Below are positions 53,468-61,627 of a DNA stretch of 64,000 nt, piece by piece. The DNA lies in assembly GCA_036513315.1 (NCBI GenBank), contig DATBZF010000031.1, forward strand, positions 1 through 64,000. The letters are read 5' to 3'. A program made the position numbers and the translations under genes. The stretch comes from Roseiarcus sp036513315 (GTDB lineage: Bacteria > Pseudomonadota > Alphaproteobacteria > Rhizobiales > Beijerinckiaceae). Every line of letters starts with the position of its first letter. The first letter of the stretch is position 1. The notes beneath the pieces were generated by a model. It worked only from the letters and a program-made list of their open reading frames with translations, made no database searches and was not told the origin of the DNA.

Positions 53468-53815
53468 ATGTATCAGTTTTCGTACGCAGAAGTCGCTGAG
53501 GAATCGCCGCAGGAAATGCGGGGAATGGAGCGGCGCGTCCTCGATCAGGCGATCGGGTTGCTTCGCGCGGCGCAAAGCAAGGGACCGGGATCAAGAGAGC
53601 TCATCGACGCGCTTTTCTATTATCGACGCCTGTGGTCGATCTTCATGGACGATCTCGCCAATCCCGAAAATGAACTGCCTGAGGCGTTGCGCGCCGGGCT
53701 GATTTCGATTGGGATCTGGATGGTCAAGGAAATCGAACTCATCCGGTCTGGAAAAGCCAGTGACCTCAGGGCGATGATCGAAATCACCGAAATCATCCGC
53801 GACGGATTGAAATGA
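53468..53815 (+). CDS. flaF: Flagellin synthesis regulator FlaF
   Basis: 115 residues. FlaF core: QFSYAEVAEESPQEMRGMERRVLDQAIGLL, then DALFYYRRLWSIFMDDLANPENELPEALRAGLISIGIWMVKEIELIR (in parts). FlaF supports flagellin production and secretion, opposing FlbT in Caulobacter. 106 bp after flgL, 7 bp before flbT. Confidence 0.95.
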   Translation: MYQFSYAEVAEESPQEMRGMERRVLDQAIGLLRAAQSKGPGSRELIDALFYYRRLWSIFMDDLANPENELPEALRAGLISIGIWMVKEIELIRSGKASDLRAMIEITEIIRDGLK

Positions 53816-53822
53816 GGCGACA

Positions 53823-54233
53823 ATGAATATCTCGCTGCGCGCGGATGAAAAACTCTATATCAACGGCGCCGTCCTGCGCGTCGATCGAAAAGTTTCGATA
53901 GAATTGCTCAATGACGTGACGTTTCTTCTCGAGGCGCACGTCATGCAGGCCAATGACGCAACGACGCCGCTGCGGCAAATTTATTTCGTCATTCAGATCA
54001 TGCTGATGGACCCCGGCGCGGCCCCGGCGGCGCTCGAATTGTCGCGCAAGCTGATCGACGCCTCGCTGCGAACCTTCGAGGACCGGACGATCCTTTCGGC
54101 GCTCAAGTCGATTGACGAGATGGTCGTGTGTTCGCGCCATTTCGACGCGATGAAAGCGCTTCGCGCTCTGTTCCCACTGGAGCGGGCCACCATGACCGGA
54201 AGTCCGAAAGCGTCCACCTCTCACGCCGCCTGA
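53823..54233 (+). CDS. flbT: Flagellin biosynthesis repressor FlbT
   Basis: 136 residues. Typical FlbT opening NISLRADEKLYINGAVLRVDRKVSIELLNDVTFLLEAHVMQ (in parts), followed by QIYFVIQIMLMDP and DRTILSALKSIDEMV. FlbT binds the flagellin mRNA leader and acts with FlaF to control flagellin translation. ATG with GAGG 5 nt upstream. Its neighbour upstream, the TPR-glycosyltransferase locus, may act on the same flagellin. Confidence 0.95.
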   Translation: MNISLRADEKLYINGAVLRVDRKVSIELLNDVTFLLEAHVMQANDATTPLRQIYFVIQIMLMDPGAAPAALELSRKLIDASLRTFEDRTILSALKSIDEMVVCSRHFDAMKALRALFPLERATMTGSPKASTSHAA

Positions 54234-54246
54234 AAGGCACTCGCCG

Positions 54247-54654
54247 ATGACCGTCGCCGCCACTTCTCCCGTGACAAACACCACCAACACCTCGACATCG
54301 AGCGCCGCCACCGCCAGCCCGACCGTCGACTACAATCAATTTCTAACCCTGCTGATCGCCGAAATAAAAAATCAGGATCCGACGCAGCCGATGGATCCGA
54401 CGCAGTCGGTCACCCAGCTCGCCACCATCTCGGGCGTTCAGCAGGCCATGCAGACCAACGCAACGCTCTCTTCGCTGCTGACGACCTCGTCCCTGTCGCA
54501 GGCCGAACTGCTCGTCGGCCAGACGATCACCTCGGCCGACGGTTCGACGACCGGGACGGTCGCGTCGGTGAACGTCACAGCGACAGGCGCCACGGCGACC
54601 CTCACCGACGGCAGTACGGTATCGCTGTCCAATGGCGCCAGCGTCGGGTCATGA
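54247..54654 (+). CDS. flgD: Flagellar hook capping protein FlgD, short form
   Basis: 135 residues. The FlgD N-terminal module with the near-invariant DYNQFLTLLIAEIKNQDPTQPMDPTQSV (in parts) and TQLATISGVQQAMQTN. The C-terminal part is reduced to LLVGQTITSADGSTTGTVASVNV and a Gly/Thr tail: the FlgD_ig domain of enteric FlgD is missing, as in other Rhizobiales. Guides FlgE assembly. 13 bp after flbT; overlaps fliQ by 4 bp. Confidence 0.95.
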   Translation: MTVAATSPVTNTTNTSTSSAATASPTVDYNQFLTLLIAEIKNQDPTQPMDPTQSVTQLATISGVQQAMQTNATLSSLLTTSSLSQAELLVGQTITSADGSTTGTVASVNVTATGATATLTDGSTVSLSNGASVGS

Positions 54655-54917
54655 ATGAAGCCGACGCACTCGATCTGATTCAAGCGGCGATCTGGACGAT
54701 CATCGTCGGCTCCGGTCCGGCGGTGGCGGCGGCGATGGCGGTCGGCGTGGTTGTCGCGCTGATCCAGGCGCTGACGCAGGTGCAGGAAATGACGTTGACG
54801 TTCGTGCCCAAAATCATCGTCATTTTCGCCGTCATCAGCCTGACCGCGCCCTTCATCGGCGGCCAGGTCTATACTTTCACCGAAATGGTCTACGGAAGAA
54901 TCGAGAAGGGTTTCTAA
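54651..54917 (+). CDS. fliQ: Flagellar export gate protein FliQ
   Basis: 88 residues, two membrane helices: AIWTIIVGSGPAVAAAMAVGVVVALIQALTQVQEMTLTFVPK (in parts) and IIVIFAVISLTAPFIGG. Component of the FliPQR export gate. ATG overlaps the flgD stop. Followed by a hairpin before flhA. Confidence 0.96.
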   Translation: MNEADALDLIQAAIWTIIVGSGPAVAAAMAVGVVVALIQALTQVQEMTLTFVPKIIVIFAVISLTAPFIGGQVYTFTEMVYGRIEKGF

Positions 54918-54926
54918 AAAAACGGT

Positions 54927-54953
54927 CGCCGATCGACATGCGGGCGATCGGCG
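54927..54953. terminator. Hairpin between fliQ and flhA with an upstream A-run
   Basis: Perfect 9-bp arms CGCCGATCG and CGATCGGCG with a 9-nt loop, directly after the fliQ stop. A seven-A run precedes it, so on the minus strand it would be a standard terminator. For the plus-strand flagellar message it could be a processing or attenuation hairpin. Confidence 0.6.
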
Positions 54954-55076
54954 TTCCGGCGCCGCAAATTATCTAGCGTGAAACCCTCTTCGTCTCGTCG
55001 AGAAACGACCGCGATGGGGAGACTGGCGCAAGCTTGATATCGCACTCTCGTCGAAAGTTGAGATGAGGGGCAGAGC

Positions 55077-57167
55077 ATGACAAGCACGGCGCTGGCGGGC
55101 ATTCCCGCGTCAAGCCGCAGCGGCGGCAAAGACATCGGCTTTGCAGTCGCCATCGTCCTCATCCTCTGCTTTTTCTTCTTGCCGGTCCCCGCCTTCGTCA
55201 TCGATCTTGGCATCGCATTCTCGATTGCGCTTTCCGTACTGATCCTGATGGTCTCGCTGTGGATTCAAAAGCCGCTGGAATTCTCGGCGTTCCCGACGGT
55301 CCTTCTGGTGGCGACGATCCTGCGCCTGGCGCTCAATATCGCCACCACCCGCCTCATCCTTTCGCATGGCGCCCAGGGCATGACGGCGGCGGGCTATATT
55401 ATCGGCGGGTTCGCCAATCTGGTGATGGGCGGCGACTTCGTTATCGGCATCATCGTCTTCCTGATCCTGATCACCATCAATTTCCTCGTCATCACCAAGG
55501 GCGCGACGCGTATCGCCGAAGTCGGTGCGCGATTCACGCTCGACGCCATCCCGGGCAAGCAGATGGCGATCGACGCCGATCTTTCGGCGGGCCTGATCGA
55601 CGACAAGCAGGCCCAGCATCGTCGGCGCGAATTGGAGGAAGAAAGCTCCTTTTTCGGCTCGATGGACGGCGCCTCGAAATTCGTGCGGGGCGACGCCATC
55701 GCCGGCCTGATCATCCTCGGCGTCAATATTTTCGGAGGCATCGTCATCGGCGTCACGCGCCACGCCCTGACCTTGTCGAGCGCCGCCGACATATTCACCA
55801 AGCTCTCGGTCGGCGACGGCCTCGTCTCCCAGATCCCGGCGCTTATCATTTCGCTGGCGGCGGGCCTGCTCGTCGCCAAGGGGGGCACGCGCGGCTCGGC
55901 CGAAAAGGCGGTGCTCGGCCAGCTTAGCCATTATCCCCATGCCTTGTTTCTGGCGGCCCTGCTGATGTTCATTCTCGGCGTCGTGCCGGGTCTTCCCTTC
56001 ACGCCCTTCGCTTTGCTTGGCGGCCTGATGGCGTTTGTCGGCTACGCCTTGCCCAGACAAGAAGCCAAGGATCGCGCCGTCGTCGTCGCGGAAGCGGCGA
56101 TGAAGGAGGAAAGAGCCAGGGCGGAGGCGAAAGGGTCCGTCAAGGAACAGCTCAAGGCCTATGAGATCGAGCTCTGCCTGAGCCGGCAACTGACGACGAA
56201 ATTCCTCGCCTCGCATGACGAGATCGGATCGCGGGTCGCCAAAATGCGGCGCAAATTTGCGCGCCAATATGGCTTCGTCGTGCCCGAGATCAAGCTTACC
56301 GACGATTTCAAATCGCCCGCCAAAACCTATCAGATCCGCATCCACGGCACGGTGGTCGCGACGCAGGAATTGCGTCTTGGCGAGTTCCTGGTGATCGTCG
56401 GCGACGGCAAGGTTCCCAACGTGCCCGGCGACGAGGTTCGCGAGCCGGCCTTCGGCATGAAAGCGATTTCAATTTCCGAGGCCTTCCTCAATGATGTCAA
56501 GCGACAAGGATTCAATACCGTCGATTCCCTGTCGATATTGCTCACCCATTTGAGCGAGGTGATCCGCAACAACCTGTCGCAGCTTTTGTCCTACAAGGAC
56601 ATGCGCGCCCTGCTCGACCGGCTGGATCCCGAATACAAGCGCCTGATCGACGAGATCTGCCCCTCGCAGATCTCCTATTCCGGATTGCAGGCGGTGCTCA
56701 AGCTTCTGCTCGCCGAGCGCGTGTCGATCCGCAATCTTCATCTGATCCTGGAGGCGATCGCCGAAATCGCGCCCCATGCGCGCCGGCCCGAGCAGATCGC
56801 CGAACACGTACGCATCCGCATGTCGCAGCAGATCTGCGGCGACCTCACCGACAAGGGCGTGCTGAAGGTCCTGCGCCTCGGCAATCGCTGGGATCTGGCT
56901 TTTCACCAGAGCCTCAAGCGCGACGCCAAAGGCGATGTCGTCGAATTCGACATCGATCCGCGCCTGGTGGAGCAGTTCGGCGCCGAGGCTTCCGCCGCCA
57001 TCCGCGCGCGGATGGACGCCGGTCACCAGTTCGCCGTCGTCGCCACGGCCGAGACGCGTCCCTATGTCCGCATGATCCTCGAGCGCATGTTCGCGACGCT
57101 GCCCGTCCTGTCGCAACTGGAAATCGCGCGCGGTTTCGATGTCGAGTCGCTGGGAACGATCGCGTGA
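55077..57167 (+). CDS. flhA: Flagellar export apparatus protein FlhA
   Basis: 696 residues. Eight membrane helices in the first 330 residues, FHIPEP-like export loop region with FTLDAIPGKQMAIDADLSAGLIDDKQAQHRRRELEEESSFFGSMDGA (in parts), the linker and a cytoplasmic ring domain (about 350-696: VVPEIKLTDDF, YQIRIHGTVV, LSEVIRNNLSQLLSYKDMRALLDRLDPEYKRLIDE in parts, HVRIRMSQQICGDL). Forms the nonameric docking ring for chaperone-substrate complexes. Overlaps fliR by 4 bp (GTGA). Confidence 0.98.
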   Translation: MTSTALAGIPASSRSGGKDIGFAVAIVLILCFFFLPVPAFVIDLGIAFSIALSVLILMVSLWIQKPLEFSAFPTVLLVATILRLALNIATTRLILSHGAQGMTAAGYIIGGFANLVMGGDFVIGIIVFLILITINFLVITKGATRIAEVGARFTLDAIPGKQMAIDADLSAGLIDDKQAQHRRRELEEESSFFGSMDGASKFVRGDAIAGLIILGVNIFGGIVIGVTRHALTLSSAADIFTKLSVGDGLVSQIPALIISLAAGLLVAKGGTRGSAEKAVLGQLSHYPHALFLAALLMFILGVVPGLPFTPFALLGGLMAFVGYALPRQEAKDRAVVVAEAAMKEERARAEAKGSVKEQLKAYEIELCLSRQLTTKFLASHDEIGSRVAKMRRKFARQYGFVVPEIKLTDDFKSPAKTYQIRIHGTVVATQELRLGEFLVIVGDGKVPNVPGDEVREPAFGMKAISISEAFLNDVKRQGFNTVDSLSILLTHLSEVIRNNLSQLLSYKDMRALLDRLDPEYKRLIDEICPSQISYSGLQAVLKLLLAERVSIRNLHLILEAIAEIAPHARRPEQIAEHVRIRMSQQICGDLTDKGVLKVLRLGNRWDLAFHQSLKRDAKGDVVEFDIDPRLVEQFGAEASAAIRARMDAGHQFAVVATAETRPYVRMILERMFATLPVLSQLEIARGFDVESLGTIA

Positions 57168-57955
57168 ATGGTCTGGCGTCGGATCTGGGTCTCGATTCCC
57201 ACGGCGCCGTGGGGCAACAACTGATCCTGGGGACCTTCGTGCTGTTTTGCCGCATCGGCGCCTGCCTGCTGCTGATGCCGGGCTTCTCCAGCCCGCAGAT
57301 ACCCCCTCACGTCAGGCTGTTCCTCGCTCTTGCCGTGACGCTGTCGCTGACGCCGCTTTTGCTGGCGCAGGTTCCGGCTCAGGCTATCAGCGACGAGCCA
57401 TTCATGGCGCTGCGGTTCATCGGCTCCGAACTTCTCATCGGCGCCTCGATCGGCATGCTTGGCCGTCTCTTTCTGCTCGCACTGGAGACGCTGGCGTCCG
57501 CCGGCGCCATGGCGATCGGCCTCAGCAATCCGTTCGGCGTCGTCGCCGATGAAAGTGAAATCCTGCCGCCATTCGTCACGCTCATCACCATGTCGGCGAC
57601 GGCGCTTATTTTCATCATGGACCTCCATTGGGAAGTCTTTCGCGGCATCGCTGCTTCATACGACGCGATACCGGTCAAAGGAAATTTCGACGCCAATTTC
57701 ACGCTTCTTCAATTCAGCAAGCTGCTGACCAGCACATTTCAGATCGCGCTACGCATCAGCGCTCCTTTTATAATATACACAGTTATTATTCAGACGACGA
57801 TCAGCGTCATCAACAGATTGACCCCGCGCATATCGATATATTTTATTTCGGCGCCATTCGTTATCTTTGGCGGATTGTTAATAACCTACTTCGTAATCAG
57901 ATCGATGCTTGGTCAATTGATGATTGGGTTCCTGTCATGGCTTTCCGCGGGATAG
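57164..57955 (+). CDS. fliR: Flagellar export gate protein FliR
   Basis: 263 residues, GTG start. Six membrane helices; FCRIGACLLLMPGFSSPQIPPHVRLFLALAVTLSLTPLLL (in parts), GSELLIGASIGMLGRLFLLALET, and the C-terminal FIIYTVIIQTTISVINRLTPRISIYFISAPFVIFGG region. With FliP and FliQ makes the export gate. Composition of the last third is notably AT-rich. Stop is 3 bp before the next gene. Confidence 0.95.
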   Translation: MNGLASDLGLDSHGAVGQQLILGTFVLFCRIGACLLLMPGFSSPQIPPHVRLFLALAVTLSLTPLLLAQVPAQAISDEPFMALRFIGSELLIGASIGMLGRLFLLALETLASAGAMAIGLSNPFGVVADESEILPPFVTLITMSATALIFIMDLHWEVFRGIAASYDAIPVKGNFDANFTLLQFSKLLTSTFQIALRISAPFIIYTVIIQTTISVINRLTPRISIYFISAPFVIFGGLLITYFVIRSMLGQLMIGFLSWLSAG

Positions 57956-57958
57956 ACG

Positions 57959-58357
57959 ATGAAACAACGACGTAAATCTTTGACCAAAATTCTGGTTCTC
58001 CAGGAGCAATTGCATAAGCTCAGCACCTGGAAACTCGCAGCGCTCGACCAGCAGCGCGCCGAGCTTGAGGAAGCGCAGAAGGCGACGATCGAGGCGATCA
58101 ATCGGGATACGACGATGAACGGCATTCTGGTTGAGAGCGCCACCCGCCGTCTGCGCGGCATCGACCGCAGGATCGAAGAGGTGAAGGCCCAGCACGTCAC
58201 GCAGTCCAAACTCGCGCTTGAACAGGGCGCCCGCACAAAACTCGCCGAGCGTCTGGTCGATGGCGTCGACGCCAAATATCGCATGCAGCAGGAGCGCCGC
58301 GAGCTTGGCGATTTGATCGAGCGCTCGGTCGACAAGGGAAGCGCAAGCTCGGCATAA
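57959..58357 (+). CDS. FliJ-like coiled-coil protein of the flagellar operon
   Basis: 132 residues, almost entirely charged helix (SLTKILVLQEQLHKLSTWKLAALDQQRAELEEAQKATIEAI in parts). Size and coiled-coil content fit FliJ or a general flagellar chaperone/ATPase-stalk protein, but similarity at sequence level is weak, so the assignment is structural. Starts 3 bp after the fliR stop. Confidence 0.55.
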   Translation: MKQRRKSLTKILVLQEQLHKLSTWKLAALDQQRAELEEAQKATIEAINRDTTMNGILVESATRRLRGIDRRIEEVKAQHVTQSKLALEQGARTKLAERLVDGVDAKYRMQQERRELGDLIERSVDKGSASSA

Positions 58358-58433
58358 GGCCGGTGAAGGATATTGGCCCCACGCAACGCCTGGATGAAAA
58401 GGCTTGCGCGAAAGGCCTGTACGGAAAAAGCCC

Positions 58434-59015
58434 ATGGCCATCAAACCGTCCTCGGATATCGTTCTTGACGTGCTCAAGGCGGCGGACCCCGTCCGCGCCC
58501 AGGCGGCGACCCAGCGGCTGGCGGCGCTTGGCGCGGGCGGGGTCGACGAAGCGGAGGATTTCGCCAAAGCCCTCGACGCCGCCACGCAACAATCGGCTCC
58601 CGATCCTTACATCAAAGCGAACGCCGCCAATATGCGCGACCGTCTCGCCGCGCTCAATCCTGGCGCGCTCGCGGATCAAAAGACGACGCGCACGCAGGTC
58701 GAGTTCGAAGCCTCGATCCTGAAGACTTTCGTCGATGCGATTCTGCCCAAGGACGAAACGGACGTTTATGGACAGGGCTCGGCGGGCGATATCTGGAAAT
58801 CGATGCTCGCCGATCAGATAGCCAAGCAGATCGCCAGATCCGGCGCCTTTGGAATTTCCAAGCGATTGTTCGCCACTCATCCGCTGCCCGGCCATTCCCA
58901 TCCAACGCTGGCCGCCTCCGGCGCTTTGTCCGACGCCGCGCTTCGCGGCGTGAGCGAAGGCGACGCGGGATTGGGTCTTGGCGGCCTTCTGTCCAATGTG
59001 AGCAAGAGATCATGA
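58434..59015 (+). CDS. Rod-binding (FlgJ N-domain) protein
   Basis: 193 residues from ATG 58434; a longer frame begins at ATG 58404. C-terminal half has the rod-binding motif FEASILKTFVDAILPKDETDVYGQGSAGDIWKSMLADQIAKQIARSG (in parts), equivalent to the FlgJ N-terminal region that caps or scaffolds the rod. No muramidase domain is present; that activity could be provided by the transglycosylase encoded at 60950. 76 bp after the previous gene; overlaps the next by 4 bp. Confidence 0.75.
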   Translation: MAIKPSSDIVLDVLKAADPVRAQAATQRLAALGAGGVDEAEDFAKALDAATQQSAPDPYIKANAANMRDRLAALNPGALADQKTTRTQVEFEASILKTFVDAILPKDETDVYGQGSAGDIWKSMLADQIAKQIARSGAFGISKRLFATHPLPGHSHPTLAASGALSDAALRGVSEGDAGLGLGGLLSNVSKRS

Positions 59016-59419
59016 GCAGCCTGTCGCCCCGCCGATTCGCCCCGTCGCCGAATATCGCTTCTTCCCGGCCCGGCGCGTCCGGCGAAATGCTGATGCTCGC
59101 CATCCAGCGCGTTCAAGACGCGATCGACGCCGAAAACGCCAAAATCGCCAGCGCCAGAGTGGTCGATCTCCAGGAATTCAATCTGCGCAAAAGTCAGGGT
59201 CTGTTGGAATTGAGCCGCCTCATGCCGCTCTTTGCGGGCGTTCAGATCGACGCCGCCTTACGCGAGGCGCTGACAAGCTTGCGGGCGAAGCTCGAAAATA
59301 ATCGGCGGATCTTGCGCATCCAGTTGAAAGCCGTGCAGCAGGTTTCCGAGATCATCGCGCGGACGATCCAGGCCGGACAATCCGACGGCACCTATTCGGC
59401 CTCCTCCTGGAGGGAATAG
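59012..59419 (+). CDS. FlgN-like flagellar chaperone
   Basis: 135 residues, mainly helix: SGEMLMLAIQRVQDAIDAENAKIASARVVDLQEFNLRKSQGLLELSRL (in parts), then LREALTSLRAKLENNRRILRIQLKAVQQVSEIIARTI. Pattern and size match FlgN-type chaperones for FlgK/FlgL. The ATG overlaps the previous stop (ATGA). Assignment by fold and context. Confidence 0.6.
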   Translation: MSSLSPRRFAPSPNIASSRPGASGEMLMLAIQRVQDAIDAENAKIASARVVDLQEFNLRKSQGLLELSRLMPLFAGVQIDAALREALTSLRAKLENNRRILRIQLKAVQQVSEIIARTIQAGQSDGTYSASSWRE

Positions 59420-59422
59420 GCG

Positions 59423-59881
59423 ATGATCAAGCTCGTTCTCGTCGGGGTCTGGGCATGCCTGGTGACGCTCGCCTCGACCTATGCCGCGAGCGCGTGGAAA
59501 GCCGGCCAGGAGAGAGCGGCGGCGGCCGCGCCATCGGCTCCCAACATCGAATATAAGAAGACCAAGGAATTCACTGTGCCGAAGGTCGCCGACGGCGCCA
59601 TCCAGGGCTATGTCATCGCGGAATTGTCTTACTCTGCGGATCCGGCCGCGCCGAAAGAGCTTGCCGCGCCGCTGGACACCCTCCTGCTCGACGAAGCGTT
59701 CCGCTACATTTACGCCGACGATTCCATCGACTTCAACAATATGAAGAAATACGACCTCGGCAAAATGACGAAGACCCTGGCGCAGAACGTCAATGCGCGG
59801 CTCAACAGCAACGTCCTCAAAGACGTGACGATTCAGGAATTCAATTATATGACGCGCGCGGACATGAAGAAGCAGATGTAA
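59423..59881 (+). CDS. FliL-like membrane-anchored flagellar protein
   Basis: 152 residues. N-terminal anchor LVLVGVWACLVTLASTYAASAW, disordered linker, and a periplasmic domain (about 50-152) ending KDVTIQEFNYMTRADM, reminiscent of the FliL stomatin-like domain (the V-x-x-F-N/F-T motif). FliL helps torque generation or stator recruitment. Canonical fliL is usually elsewhere in Rhizobiales, so this may be a paralogue. ATG preceded by GGAGGG. Confidence 0.6.
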   Translation: MIKLVLVGVWACLVTLASTYAASAWKAGQERAAAAAPSAPNIEYKKTKEFTVPKVADGAIQGYVIAELSYSADPAAPKELAAPLDTLLLDEAFRYIYADDSIDFNNMKKYDLGKMTKTLAQNVNARLNSNVLKDVTIQEFNYMTRADMKKQM

Positions 59882-60033
59882 CCGGCGTCACCGGCGCGCT
59901 TCATGCAGCGGCAGGAGGTCGGAGTCGAGGGATTGTCGGCGCATGACATGGCGCCGCCGGCTTCGTCGATCGGACAATCCCCGGCGTGAAGGCCGTTCCG
60001 TCAGGCAAGGTTACTCATCGATAGAAGCGCGCC

Positions 60034-60909
60034 ATGCAATTCGCCATTACCGCGGTTGACCGATATCTTGGCGTGTTCGAAGCCTTCGTCGACGCCGGCT
60101 GGAAGCCGCTCAAACTATTCACCGTTCCGCCGAAATCCGAGTTCGCCAATCAACAGGAGGTCATCGCCTATGCGGGCGATCATGGCGCGGCGATACAATT
60201 GTCGAGAATGTCGGAAGTCGATCTCGAGGAGCTTCGCGAACAGGGATGCGAAGCCTTGATCGTCGCCAGTTATGACTGGAAGATCTGCGATTGGCGGCCA
60301 TTTCTAAAATATGCCGTCAACTTTCATGCGTCTCCGCTCCCCGACGGGCGCGGCCCTTATCCGGTCGTGCGCGCGATCCTGGAGGATCGGGAATTCTGGG
60401 GCGTCACTTGTCATCGCCTGAGTCAGGAAATCGACAGCGGAGAAATTCTCGCCTCTGAGGAATTTCCCCTGCTGCCCGACGAATGTCACGAAAGCCTCGA
60501 TCTCAAAATCCAGATGGCGGCAAAAAGACTGGCCGCCAAAGTCGCCGGCCAGTTTGCCGAGCTTTGGGGGCGGGCCGCCCCGCAAGCGGGTGGGAGCTAT
60601 TGGAAGAAACATGAATTGGCCGATCATGTCGTCGATTTGCGAAAATCAGTCGCGAGCGTCATGCGGCACATCAGGGCCTTCGGCGCCAATGGCAGCCTTG
60701 TCAGTATCGGCAAGACCTGGATCACCGTCAAACGGGCAGTCGGTTGGACCGAGAAACATGACCATGCGCCCGGCGCCGTCGTGCACGTTTTCAACCAGTC
60801 GATCGTCGTCGCCGCGCAGGACGGCTATATCGCCCTATTGGATGGTCAGCCTACGCCGCTCCATGTCGTCGCCGACATGGGCCGGGGCTTGATCATGCGA
60901 TCAGGCTGA
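60034..60909 (+). CDS. Formyltransferase (sugar/amino-sugar formyltransferase-like)
   Basis: 291 residues. N-terminal formyltransferase fold with the catalytic triad NFHASPLPDGRGPYP (Asn96, His98) and SQEIDSGEILA (Asp134), which bind N10-formyltetrahydrofolate. The C-terminal portion (about 195-291) is Fmt_C-like (SYWKKHELADHVVDLRKSV). Closer in plan to amino-sugar formyltransferases (WbkC, VioF type) than to tRNA formyltransferase, because def and fmt partners are absent and the Fmt anticodon-loop insert is not seen. Placement beside flagellar genes suggests formylating a flagellin glycan sugar (inference). 153 bp after the FliL-like gene. Confidence 0.75.
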   Translation: MQFAITAVDRYLGVFEAFVDAGWKPLKLFTVPPKSEFANQQEVIAYAGDHGAAIQLSRMSEVDLEELREQGCEALIVASYDWKICDWRPFLKYAVNFHASPLPDGRGPYPVVRAILEDREFWGVTCHRLSQEIDSGEILASEEFPLLPDECHESLDLKIQMAAKRLAAKVAGQFAELWGRAAPQAGGSYWKKHELADHVVDLRKSVASVMRHIRAFGANGSLVSIGKTWITVKRAVGWTEKHDHAPGAVVHVFNQSIVVAAQDGYIALLDGQPTPLHVVADMGRGLIMRSG

Positions 60910-60949
60910 CAAGGCCGCCGCGAATTCTCCCTTTGCATGGCCGCTTTCC

Positions 60950-61627
60950 TTAGCCGCAAAACGCGCGCGCGTTGGGGGTCCATTGTCCCATGCCGCTCGC
61001 CACCATGTTTCGGATCACCGCGCAGACGTATTTCTTCTGCGCAGGATCGTTGTTCGGACCGGCGTTATAGCGGGCGACCGCCAAAGTCCAGGTGCCCTCG
61101 CGCGCGCGCAGCTCTTTGAGAAAATTGGCGGCGTAGCGCACATTGCGAGCGGGATCGAACATTTCGCTCAGGGAATGGAAGTCCGAGGCATGCCAATGAT
61201 GATTGATCTGCATGCAGCCGATGTCGATCATTTGCGCGCCGCGGGCCTTTTCCGCGGCGAATTTCTCGAGGGCTTCGTTCAGGCTGGCCGATGACACCGT
61301 CCGCCCGTCGACATTCATGTCGAAGGGATTGAGCGCTCCCTTATGCCCCGTTTCGGTTAGCCCGACGGCATAGAGGACATTGATGGGGATGTCGTTGGCT
61401 TGCGCTGCGCGCAGCATTTCCCGCTCGCAGACTTCGGCCTCCGCTGCTCTGGCCGGAGAGCCTGAGCTAAATGACGCGATGGCCAAAATTGCTGTCGCCG
61501 CCTGTATCGCCCGCGCCCTGGCGATCCTGGCGCGCCGATTGCCGCTGGTCGCCGGCGCCCTGGGAGAAGCGTCCGCCGCGCGAACCGTCGGCGGTCTGTC
61601 CCGATTGACCTTGCTGGGCCTGGCCAT
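60950..61627 (-). CDS. Lytic transglycosylase (SLT domain), overlapping fliK
   Basis: 225 residues from the ATG at 61627, which has CAGGAG 9 nt upstream. Residues about 1-30 are a basic, disordered lead; 31-53 is a signal peptide (IQAATAILAIASFSSGSPARA). The mature part has NVLYAVGLTETGHKGALNPFDMNVDG with the catalytic Glu, GAQMIDIGCMQINHHWH, NVRYAANFLKELRAREGTW and VARYNAGPNND: a family 1 SLT domain. The first 161 bp overlap the 3' end of fliK in another frame. Probably opens peptidoglycan for the rod or stator. In Sinorhizobium the corresponding position holds motE/orf38-like genes. Confidence 0.85.
   Translation of the reverse strand: MARPSKVNRDRPPTVRAADASPRAPATSGNRRARIARARAIQAATAILAIASFSSGSPARAAEAEVCEREMLRAAQANDIPINVLYAVGLTETGHKGALNPFDMNVDGRTVSSASLNEALEKFAAEKARGAQMIDIGCMQINHHWHASDFHSLSEMFDPARNVRYAANFLKELRAREGTWTLAVARYNAGPNNDPAQKKYVCAVIRNMVASGMGQWTPNARAFCG

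Noticed and set aside
55110..56345. 411-codon minus-strand frame
   Set aside because: Antisense to flhA; charged, repetitive sequence with no domain.
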